Below, piece after piece: positions 48,101 to 58,313 of a stretch of 64,000 nt of DNA (position 1 is its first letter; every line of letters begins with the position of its first letter). Origin of the DNA: Eutreptiella sp. 'Long Island Sound 2002'. Taxonomy: Eukaryota; Euglenozoa; Euglenophyceae; Eutreptiales; Eutreptiaceae. The stretch lies in assembly GCA_964036045.1 (NCBI GenBank), contig OZ038381.1, positions 114,039,790 through 114,103,789 of the forward strand, read 5' to 3'. The notes beneath the pieces were generated by a model. It saw only the letters and a list, made by a program, of their open reading frames with translations. It had not been told where the DNA came from and did not search any database. The position numbers were made by a program, and so were the translations under genes.

Positions 48101-48700
48101 AGCCAGGCAGAAATTGTTTGAAGAAGTGACCAAGACATAGCACTTACAGAGTTGATACAAGCTCAGAAGAAAAGGTGTGCTGCCTCCTCCTTTTCATCTT
48201 TCCGTTTCGACACCCACCTTTGTGCCAAAGCCCCATGGCAACTGACCAGTGAAATCATCTTGCAGAGGTTGTTGGACTTAAGCCAGGGAAACACCATCTA
48301 CCCCTGGTTGCACAGACTTGCAGGCCAGAGGCGAGTGCAACCTCGCTGTAGAACAGAGGGGGAATGGGGGCTAGGAGGGGGGTTGGGGCCTCCTCCTTGC
48401 CAATGGCATTTGCAGGGGTTAGAACTGTGCAAGTGGTGGCTTGTGATTCAACCAATAGCACTATAGGCTCATAACAATGATAAGATTTGTAATTAAAGGT
48501 CTCCTGTATATTTTTGTGGAACCATCACTAAGAACTAAGAGTTACTCAGAGAAGTATTGAATTAATTTATCCAACACACTGTTTCAAAATGGACTCATTG
48601 TTCTTCCATATTGATTGCCAAATCAAAAGCCAACTTTCCTCCGCTTGGTTTCCCATTTGAAGCCAACTCAGTGACGGAAAAGGGGATAAAAGATGGCAAT
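42179..48700. other. Long unrecognised stretch with G runs and scattered exon-like frames
   Basis: G runs occur at about 43298-43312, 46648-46661 and 47403-47416. A minus-strand Pro/Ser-rich frame (43699-44013) and a 149-codon frame (44100-44549) show no domain. On the minus strand 47794-48021 (acidic, 75 codons, ending TGA) and 47043-47240 (ending TGA after about 65 exon-like codons) read like possible exons of an unknown gene, but I could not join them in one frame. I name nothing here. Confidence 0.35.
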
Positions 48701-49345
48701 TTTCAGCCTGTTTTTGGCCTCATTGTCCACAATTGAAACACTAACTGTTAGGAACAACCACTGGTGCTGCAAGCTAATGCTTCCAAATGGAGCCATTTGT
48801 TTTCTACAATGATTGAGACATAAAAAGCCACATGGACAAGAGGACAGCAGTGTTCCAAGCCATAGCTCCACGCTGTGGCACTTTATGTGGTGAAAAAGAG
48901 TCATTTTCATCCAATTTTCAACTTGAGAATTTGTGACAAATAGTGTTCACAATGATTGGGGCATCAAAGGAATGCAAATGAGCCATTCAGGAGCCATACA
49001 CTGCCTTCCACCTTGTGGTCCCATCCTAGGGCCATTTCAGCTGCTCAGAACGGCCATTTTCAGCCCAATGCCAACCTGCGAATGCAATATGGACACTGCT
49101 GCGCCAAGCTGGTGCTTCCAAATGCAGCAATTTTGCTCCCTCAATGGTAAGAGCATATATTGTTGGTGTGACCGCAATTGCTGCTGCGCAATGCTGGTGC
49201 TTCCAAATAAATGAAATCCTTTTCCACGTTGATTGGCACTTAAAAGGAATACAAATTGGCAAAGAACCCTTTTCCAAGCCATGCCTCCACAATAGGGCCG
49301 TTTGATAGGTAAAAACAGAGCCATTTTCAACCCACTCTGGTTCAG
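48701..49345 (+). repeat. Decayed tandem duplication, period about 420 bp
   Basis: TTCCAAGCCAT-CTCCAC...CATTTTCA-CC occurs near 48853 and again near 49272. The word GGTGCTTCCAAAT recurs near 49107 and 49192, and in altered form near 48757. Copies are heavily diverged. Confidence 0.5.
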
Positions 49346-52300
49346 AAATTCAGAACATAAGCCCATAGTGCACACCTGGGGGCATGTACTACAAGGATAT
49401 CTCTCCGGGACGGTGGGAATTGTGCCAACTCGGTGGGCTTTCAGGGGTCGATGCCATTGCTGCCTCATTTCTGCCCACTGAGTGTTCGAGGGTTAGGGGT
49501 ATGTGGGGTATATTTGGAAAGCCCTTGAAAAGGGCTATTTGGAACACCCCGGTTTTGCATGCGTACTGACAACACGTTTGAGATTTTCGTCCGTTTCGGA
49601 CGGGGCCTGTGTTGCTTGCTGCCTCTTTTTGTCAACAGACAGCTACCATGTCCGCATACAAATTCACTCCATGGGCAGTTGCTTCCCTAGATGCACCATA
49701 GAAACCTTTGGTGTGCAAAAGAGCGCGCTCTGGGGGTGTAAAGTGGGTGCAGGTGAGCCGGGATGAGCCTAGCAGGAAGGCCAAAAAGCCTCGCACAGCC
49801 GGTTCACAGCAGCCTGCATGCACCCACAAGGAACACCAGATTCTGTCTGCTACAAAGGCTGCTTCTCATGCCTCTCAACACAGGATGGGTGCCTGTGAAG
49901 GCACACAGGCTGCAGGATTGGGAAAAATTGAAGAAATATGTTCCCATTCACAAGCAAGGCGATGTGTGCCCCAATGGGGTCTCAGCCCTTGTGGAGAGGG
50001 ACAACAATGACCACCATTCGGATTCGGAATAATCAATGGTCCGCTGTGCACTGCTCCATCCTGTGCATCGTCCAAGTTCCAGCTCTGTGCTCAAAATGTG
50101 ACCACCTAACCCCCACCGCAACCCACACATGTATCAAACGACATTTTCTCACTAATTTCAAAAAGTATACACATAACCCCCCCCCTACAGAAAGTTTGGC
50201 GCAACGGACCAAAAGTTCAGAAAACCCAAGAAACGTGCCAAAATCCACCACATTGGCACATTATGAATGTCCCTGAGAGATATGTGTGCACACACAGGGA
50301 TATGTGTGCATACGTGGGGATAAATCTGCATAAATAGGAGAATCTGTGTCTGGGGGCAACACACAGCTTGTGCAGTTTCTGCGCAGACCCTGGGAGATCA
50401 ACTTGGTGGCCTTGCCCAGCCCAGCCACCATCTACTTGGCCTCAAAAACGCGGTTCCTCTGTCCAGAGGGGGGCCACCCCATGTGCCCCATGTCCCTACC
50501 CTCAGCCACCAAAATAATCAAACCATTGGGCCATACTAGCGGTTATGCCCCAGATATGTATGCGTCTACCTGGGAGGTATGGGTACAACACTCCACGGTG
50601 ACAACCAATAGCAACCCACATGCAACATGGGTGCACACACTAGTCATGTGCAACCACCTCTAGGGACACTACAAAAACAGTCATTGAGTTGTCTTGCCCA
50701 ACCTTCCCCCTTCCCGAACTGCAGGAAAACTTTGAAAAGCTTTGGCACCCATATAGGGGCAATTCTGTGCATGGTGGACTAGATTTTGACACCCCCCTTT
50801 TTGCCCCAGATCATGATCCAGTTTAGAATTTTTGATGTTGAGACGAAAAAGATTTTTTGAATCTTCCACTATGGGGGTATTACCTTGGGCGGGGGCTTTG
50901 AGCCCTTGTGCAGTTTTTGGGCTGTTCATTGGCGGTTGAAAATTTTCGGAAATTTGACTTTTCCCAAAAACCTTCCGACAGCTTTAGGGTGGGCTGGGGT
51001 CATGGTTTGGTGACAATACCGGTGCTAGGTCCATGTAGCTAGGGCCATGGGCCTCCCAAAAGCCCCAAAATTGCTGTTTGCCGCCTGTCTAGTGGCACAA
51101 ACTTCTCATGCCGTTTTCAGCCTCAACTACTCAAAACTCAAAATCGAGGTGATTTCTGAAACTGATTTTTCTGATATTATTGTGAGCACCCATAATGATG
51201 AAACATCCCATATACAGCATGTTTTAGACCCCCTTAGTGTGGGTCTCACCTTGTTTGCCCACATGGCGCAAAGGGGGGGTTCTTTCCCAAGGTACTAGTG
51301 AAGAACTGGCTCATGCAGTTTTCAGCCTCAACAGCTCAAAATTCGAAATCACCTTGCCAAGGTTTATTGCATCAAAACCATGGATGCCCGCATATATGGG
51401 AAAACACCCTTTTGGGCCCATTCGTGTACCCTACTCCTCATTTTGTCAAATAAAAGTATCATCCAATGAGCTTTTGGTTGGGACCCCCCAGAATCCCCCC
51501 CCTGAAACCGGGGTTGGGGGGGGGGGGGGGGTTCAAAACCAACCCCCGCTTTTGGGAGGTTGAAAAATCACGAATCTTTTGGTCTTTTTGGATTTTGAGC
51601 TGAAAATTCGAAATCAGCAATCAGGCAGTAAGCGCTGTTTTGGACCGTGGTGGGCAAAACTTAGTTGGCCTCTAGCCGCCAATGTGATCCACACCCTGGC
51701 CAGACCAATGGTGGCGGCCGTGGGGTCCCGGGATCTATCTCTGGATACCCCCGGATCAGGCCCCCTATGGGGCCCACAATGAGGACTTGGTCGTTTTCAG
51801 GCCGGCAGGGGCTGAGATATCGCAACTTTTGGGTGACCTCCGATGACCGCTTGGTGGCCTTGGGCCAGGCCTGGGTCATCGTTTGGTGACAATGGGAGCA
51901 CATCTAGACCCATGGCCATGGGGAGGCATGTAGCATCAATTAAGCCCTCCTATTGGGTGCCCATGGGCCCATAAAAGGGATCTTTGCAGGCAATATCAGC
52001 CCATTTGTATAGATGGATCGGCACAAATCCGGGGCCATTGGGGGGTTGCTTGTTTTGTCCAACTCTAGGCCCATTTGGTCGAAATTAAATCAAGCCTGGC
52101 CCAAAGTCGCCGGAGAAATTTTTTTTCCAACCAACCAATGCAGGCCACCAACATCATAAAAATGGCTGAAAGCTGCATCAACTGCATAAGCACTCATCCC
52201 ACTCTGCTTGGCCAAAACCTCATGGAATGGGGACCTGAAAACATTTTTTTGGCTTAAAATAAAAAAACCAAAAGACTCGTGACTTTCGACCCCCGAAAAG

Positions 52301-53152
52301 GGGGCGGTCTTTTTTTGACGCCCCCCCCCCAAAAAGGGGGTGCAGGTTTTCTTGGAGGGGGGGGTCTAGGGGTGTCCCAACAAAAACTCATTGGGGGATA
52401 CTTTTATTGGACAAAATAAGGATTTGACAAGGGGTTAAACCAACCATTCAACCCCTTGGGGGAGGGTACGCAAATGGGCCCCCAAGGTGGGGTATGTGGC
52501 GTCCATGTATATAGGCCTGCATCGTTCTGAACAACCTCTGCGAGGTGGTTTTCGATTTTTGGCACCCCAAGCCCAACCCCCAGCCCCACTCCAAAAAAAG
52601 TACCCGGCGACGGGGGGAGGGGGGGGGGGCTGAGGGGTCAAAATTGGAAAATTCATTGGGGGATAATTTTGCCACCCACAATGATGATTCTACAAGGTGT
52701 TAAACATCTAATTTCATACATTGGGGCAGGGGGGGGGCGTTTCTGCGAAATGTGAAGTCATGGGGTTTTGCCTAAAATTGGCCACTTCGAAAAAAGGGGG
52801 GGGGTTTTACCCCTTTTGCGCGCAACTGAAATTTTCCAAAACGCGCCGCGGGGGGTTACCTTGGATGTGCACAAGTGCGTATTTCCCCATTTTTTGGGCA
52901 TGCAGAAGGAAATTTGGGGGTGTCTTGCTTCAAAAGTGACGGATCTTTGCATGCTTACTTGATGCTGCTATTTCACATATCAGGTGTGGCAGGGACGCGG
53001 TGGCCTAAGGGGTTAGCATACAACAACGGAGGCCTCCACTCTACCTCCTCACCAATGCAATGGTGGTTGTAGCCGCCCACACCCCCTGCCGGGGGGGGGC
53101 CATGGACGATTTCTCTTCGGCGCGGCCCAACACCGAAGAGGGTGCCTCACAG
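49346..53152. other. Unrecognised sequence with short repeats and homopolymers
   Basis: GTTTTCAGCCTCAAC...CTCAAAA recurs at about 51113 and 51319. G runs lie at 51516-51531 and 52619-52629. Open frames are short and sit in low-complexity sequence. Confidence 0.4.
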
Positions 53153-53340
53153 GGTGCCCAATCCTGCAAGACGTACGTTTCGTCACGTTTCGCGTTTCGC
53201 GTCACTGCTTCATGGGGTGCCCAGTCCCACAATACGGTCGTTTCGAATCGTTTCGCATTTCGGAGCACCGCTTCATGGGGTGCCCAATCCCACAATGCGG
53301 TCGTTTCGAGTCGTTTCGTGTTTCACGGTGTGCCCAATCC
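53153..53340 (+). repeat. 63-bp tandem repeat, about three copies
   Basis: GGTGCCCA starts at 53153, 53216 and 53279 and a shortened unit begins near 53330. Each unit carries CGTTTCG words and GCTTCATGG. The period is 21 codons, so frames stay open on both strands; the peptide repeat may be only a by-product. Confidence 0.85.
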
Positions 53341-53597
53341 CGGAACTTAGGTTGTGCCAACAACAAGTACATCGTCTGTCACGCTATGGTTGTGTGTTGT
53401 TGTGTGTCTCGCGGCAATGCGCGGAACCGCATGCACTTTGCACCCCCCCCCAAAAAAAACTTCCTAGCCGTAAGACCCATCTACCACTTTCAGTTCAATC
53501 TCCATTTCCTCAAGGCACCGCTTGCACTGCATTGGTCCCAAGCCCCCCGCCATAGCGTAATGTCTTATGCACCTGCTTGTGCACCTCACGTAATCTT

Positions 53598-54561
53598 CTA
53601 CTTCCGTTGCCTTTTGGAGTCGCTACTCGACTTCCGTTCTGGTGCTTGTCGCTTCTGTGCCACTGAAGCTGCCACAGGTGCCTTCCCACTTTTCACTTGC
53701 TTGCCTTGCCGGCGGGGTTGCTTGGCGGTCTTCTTGTACACTTTCTTGTGTCCTATCGCGACGACCACTTTGGCACTGCTGTCCGAACTGCTGCTTTCGG
53801 AACTAGACTCCGATGATGTAGAGGACGTCCCACCACTACTAGAATTGGTCGTTGACGAACTATACGTGTCGGACCTGTCTGACTCATCGGACGCGCCACG
53901 CTCTGGACGCCAATCTTCATTGGCCTCACTTGTAGGTCGTTGTGTGCCATATTTGTCCCCTCCTTCATCACACGTGGTGGTGGCTTGTCCCATGCCTTCC
54001 TCCGCTTGCTTGTCCACATGAATGGTAATCCGCCGCACCTTTTCTCCTTTCTCCGCCTTTGTCTTCCGAGCACGCCGGGCAATCTGCCCAATCACTTACT
54101 TCAATTGTTTCGGGGTCCAAGCCGGGATGCACGAGCCGCAGGGGGTACTTGATATTCAATGTGAATGGGGATGCGGGGCACATCGGAACCGGACACTTCC
54201 GTGGGACATTGCGCTTCTTTTGCAATGCCTTCTTGTACTTGAAGCTATACCGGTAAGGGCAGTTGGTGCACACCTTCGTCCCATTCACCGTGGTTTCGCA
54301 AGTCCCGGTGGAACGACTGCAAAAGCCACATGGCTCCGCTTTTCCACGGTGGCGTGCATCCACCACGGCGTCACCTTTAGCAATGTGCTCTGCCACGTGG
54401 TCCAACATTATGCGCAAGGGCACTGCCACATCACAAAAGAAGCAACATTGTACACCATCTGCAAGCCGCAAGTCGCAAGCCTTCACTCCATCGTATGGCT
54501 CTGCTACGATCATGAGGCAGTACTTGGGGGGCGTTTTCGCACAGCGCGCGCACAGCGCCAA
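53598..54561 (-). CDS. Zinc-finger protein with Ser-rich basic tail, resembling KDZ-transposon-associated proteins
   Basis: Two frames join into one plausible protein. The first (54561 down to about 54100) has CFFC followed by H-x3-H (residues about 40-59, a CX2CX11HX3H finger), then EPCGFC (78-81), C88, CTNC (98-101), KYKKALQK, and KCPVPMC (123-128). This order matches what I recall of cysteine-rich proteins encoded beside KDZ (Kyakuja-Dileera-Zisupton) transposases. The second frame (about 54083 to 53598) is basic, then a long Ser/Thr run, then a Lys/Arg tail like a nuclear localisation signal, ending at a stop. A strong splice donor GTAAGT begins at 54099, exactly where the frame must change. 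The first frame has no ATG near its start and stops lie just upstream, so a first exon is missing or the copy is damaged. No transposase is visible beside it. Confidence 0.55.
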
Positions 54562-54870
54562 TTATTACTGTTATTATCCAGGTAACAACCCTGAAAACCA
54601 CCCACCTGCGGAATCATGCACAATCAATTCAAAACTCCAAAATTAAAACATCCGATGCTTGCCATGGGTCCCAGGGACCTAAATTCTGCCCCCTATAGCC
54701 CCGTCCACTGCAGCAGCCATTCAATGGCGTCCTTTCAATCTTGTGAACTTACCAACTTACAAACTTACGACAAGAATTCCCCACTAAGCTTCGCACCTTG
54801 CGTGTGCTTCAAGCCCATGGCCGACGGATGTGCAATCGTTGTGCCTTCCAAAGTAGCACAAGTGGGCAAG
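54562..54870. other. Short unrecognised gap before the satellite
   Basis: About 310 bases; nothing recognised. Its last 20 bases already contain CACAAGTGGGCAAG, the tail of a satellite unit. Confidence 0.5.
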
Positions 54871-56663
54871 GTGGCTACATAACCCCTGCCGCCTAAGGGG
54901 GTCCCCACCGCTTCAAAGCGGGGGGCAAAATCAGAAGTGGCCCACAAGTGGGCAAGGTGGCTACATAACCCCTGCCGCCTAGGGGGGTCCCCACCGCTTC
55001 AAAGCGGGGGGCAAAATCAGAAGTGGCCCACAAGTGGGCAAGGTGGCTACATAACCCCTGCCGCCTAAGGGGGTCCCCACCGCTTCAAAGCGGGGGGCAA
55101 AATCAGAAGTGGCCCACAAGTGGGCAAGGTGGCTACATAACCCCTGCCGCCTAGGGGGGTCCCCACCGCTGCAGAGCGGGGGGCAATAATCAGAAGTGGC
55201 CCACAAGTGGGCAAGGTGGCTACATAACCCCTGCCGCCTAGGGGGTCCCCACCGCTTCAAAGCGGGGGGCAAAATCAGAAGTGGCCCACAAGTGGGCAAG
55301 GTGGCTACATAACCCCTGCCGCCTAGGGGATCCCCACCGCTTCAGAGCGGGGGGCAAAATCAGAAGTGGCCCACAAGTGGGCAAGGTGGCTACATAACCC
55401 CTGCCGCCTAGGGGATCCCCACCGCTTCAGAGCGGGGGGCAAAATCAGAAGTGGCCCACAAGTGGGCAAGGTGGCTACATAACCCCTGCCGCCTAGGGGG
55501 GTCCCCACCGCTTCAGAGCGGGGGGCAAAATCAGAAGTGGCCCACAAGTGGGCAAGGTGGCTACATAACCCCTGCCGCCTAGGGGGGTCCCCACCGCTTC
55601 AGAGCTGGGGCAATAATCAGAAGTGGCCCACAAGTGGGCAAGGTGGCTACATAACCCCTGCCGCCTAGGGGATCCCCACCGCTTCAGAGCGGGGGGCAAA
55701 ATCAGAAGTGGCCCACAAGTGGGCAAGGTGGCTACATAACCCCTGCCGCCTAGGGGATCCCCACCGCTTCAAAGCGGGGGGCAAAATCAGAAGTGGCCCA
55801 CAAGTGGGCAAGGTGGCTACATGACCCCTGCCGCCTAAGGGGGTCCCCACCGCTTCAAAGCGGGGGGCAAAATCAGAAGTGGCCCACAAGTGGGCAAGGT
55901 GGCTACATAACCCCTGCCGCCTAGGGGGGTCCCCACCGCTTCAAAGCGGGGGGCAAAATCAGAAGTGGCCCACAAGTGGGCAAGGTGGCTACATAACCCC
56001 TGCCGCCTAAGGGGGTCCCCACCGCTTCAAAGCGGGGGGCAAAATCAGAAGTGGCCCACAAGTGGGCAAGGTGGCTACATAACCCCTGCCGCCTAGGGGG
56101 GTCCCCACCGCTGCAGAGCGGGGGGCAATAATCAGAAGTGGCCCACAAGTGGGGAAGGTGGCTACATAACCCCTGCCGCCTAGGGGGTCCCCACCGCTTC
56201 AAAGCGGGGGGCAAAATCAGAAGTGGCCCACAAGTGGGCAAGGTGGCTACATAACCCCTGCCGCCTAGGGGATCCCCACCGCTTCAGAGCTGGGGCAATA
56301 ATCAGAAGTGGCCCACAAGTGGGCAAGGTGGCTACATAACCCCTGCCGCCTAGGGGGTCCCCACCGCTTCAAAGCGGGGGGCAATAATCAGAAGTGGCCC
56401 ACAAGTGGGCAAGGTGGCTACATAACCCCTGCCGCCTAGGGGGTCCCCACTGCTGCAGAGCGGGGGGCAAAATCAGAAGTGGCCCACAAGTGGGCGAGGT
56501 GGCTACATAACCCCTGCCGCCTAGGGGGTCCCCACCGCTTCAGAGCGGGGGGCAAAATCAGAAGTGGCCCACAAGTGGGCAAGGTGGCTACATAACCCCT
56601 GCCGCCTAGGGGGTCCCCACCGCTTCAGAGCGGGGGACAGAATCAGAAGTGGCCCACAAGTGG
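54871..56663 (+). repeat. Satellite array, 86-bp unit, about 21 copies, three palindromes per unit
   Basis: Units begin GTGGCTACATAACCCC (54871, 54957 and so on). Each holds CCCCTGCCGCCTAGGGG, then CCCCACCGCTTCAAAGCGGG, then GCCCACAAGTGGGC; all three can fold as hairpins. Units vary by a few bases (AAGGGGG, AGGGGAT, GCTGCAGAGC), and most changes fall in loops or keep pairing. The period is not a multiple of three, so the frames over it are not one repeated protein. The last unit is cut at GTGGCCCACAAGTGG. Confidence 0.97.
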
Positions 56664-57083
56664 CTACCTAGTAACCTAGCAAAAAACATTTTCTTTTTTA
56701 CTAGAAAGAAAAACGTTTTTTTACTAGGTTCCCAATACCTAGTAAAATCTAGTGAACCTAGTAAACTGTTACCTAGTAAAAAAAAAACCCCCAACTCAAG
56801 GGGCCACACAACAAAGCGAATTGGCTACCTCACCCCTGCCTTCTTAGGGGCTCACAAGTGGTCAAAAATCCTATATAGTGGTAGTGTGAGGTGCGCTAAG
56901 CAAACCCTTCCCCCAAAAAAGGGGAGGGTTTCGGTTATGTGAAAACCCTATTTTTGCCTAAAAATTTTGGCCAACGAAAAAAGGGGGGGGTTATGCAAAA
57001 CCCCCCATGCTGTCGTTCTCCGCAGAAACGCCCCCCCCCTGCATTGGGGTTTGCTACACATACACCCAAAAAGAGGGGGAGGG
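56664..57083. other. AT-rich hairpin cluster and C/G-rich run to the first TIR element
   Basis: CCTAGTAA words repeat on both strands between 56664 and 56790; TTTTACTAGGT (56719-56729) and ACCTAGTAAAA (56737-56747) form a perfect 11-bp stem with a 7-base loop. No coding potential. Confidence 0.7.
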
Positions 57084-58226
57084 TACTGGCCAGATTCTAA
57101 AGTTTCGCGGAATCCTAATTTTTGTGTAGGGTGTTTTGAATTAATAATAAGCAAAATTTTTGCGGCAGCATCCAAAATGGGCAAAAATGGGCAAAAAAAA
57201 AATTTGCGATTTTTTTTGCGGAACCCATTTTTGCGTAGGGTGTTGGACCAAAAATTAATTTTTTTTGCGGTTTCTTTTTGCGTTTTGGGATTCATTTTGT
57301 TGCTACTGCAAGAAACCATGCGTACCTTGGACTCTGGGATTGCAGTCAACTCCTACACAGGCATACAAATGTCCATCAGTTGGACTCTGGGATTGCAGTC
57401 CATAGCACAGATAAGCACCAACAAGCATGGTTCAGGTCTCCCAGTTTTTCAACAAACCACTTCCAAACTTGTCCATAATAGTGCGCATGGCGCGTATAAT
57501 GCTGCCTTGTCATTTCGTCTCGATAATAGTGCATGAAATGCTGAAAATATGCCACAGAAAAGTCTGCAGGATCAGACAAAAAGAAAACCATAGCACTGTA
57601 CATGGCTGTGAAAGAAAAATAGGATGAACACACAAAAGGTCACCTATGCAATTCGGCCCGCGGGTTTACTCCTTTGCACCAACAACCAACAAACAAATTG
57701 CAATCACAAAAAGATTGGCAACCCGATATCCTGAACTAGCCCCGTTATCTGCTTTGGGGCGCATCAACAGCCACATTCAATATGCACGTCCCGAACTAGC
57801 CCCTTTATCTGCTTTGGGGCACATCAGCAACCACATTCAAATAACCACGGCCCAAACTAGCCCCTTTATCTGCTTTGGGGCACATCAGCAGCCAAATTCC
57901 ACTACCGTGCTTCGCACGGTATTTTAACACTTGTGACAATCCTGGATACATCGTTCTCTGAAAGCAAAGCAAGGTGCAGAACGGGGCATGAGACACGAGA
58001 GAGGGGGACAACAAGCAGTGGGGCAAACTCTCCCGCGATTCTGGCATTCTTGCAAAAAGGGGGGCAGGGGCAAAAATTATTTTATTTTTGCGATTTTTTT
58101 TGCGGAACCCATTTTTGTGTAAGGCGTGAAGCCACTAATTAATTTTTTTTGCGTTTTTTTTTTGCGGACAACAAATCGTGTGCCAGGAATTAAATATTTT
58201 CGCAAATCTTTAGAATTCAGCCGGTA
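57084..58226. mobile_element. TIR element, copy I (about 1.14 kb), non-coding
   Basis: Ends are TACTGGCCAGATTCTAAAG and, inverted, TACCGGCTGAATTCTAAAG, with TA at both outer edges (possible TA target duplication, Tc1/mariner-like). The interior is collinear with 59291-60660: a subterminal TTTTGCGGAACCCATTTTTGCG block at both ends, the word GGACTCTGGGATTGCAGTC, and three copies of CTAGCCCC-TTATCTGCTTTGGGG. No transposase frame is present. Confidence 0.75.
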
Positions 58227-58313
58227 TATGGCACTCAGGCCTGCACTTGATCCAACAATTCTCTTCGAGGTGATTTCTCTTCTCAAATGTGGATTGGCAA
58301 ATGGCAATGCTGG

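Noticed and set aside
54979-56241. Repeated minus-strand peptides over the satellite (FAPRFEAVGTP-type), which might look like a repeat protein
   Set aside because: The 86-bp period is not divisible by three, so frames break within a few units; these are repeat shadows.
54871-56663. CRISPR-like array
   Set aside because: The units are contiguous with no unique spacers, and the context is eukaryotic.
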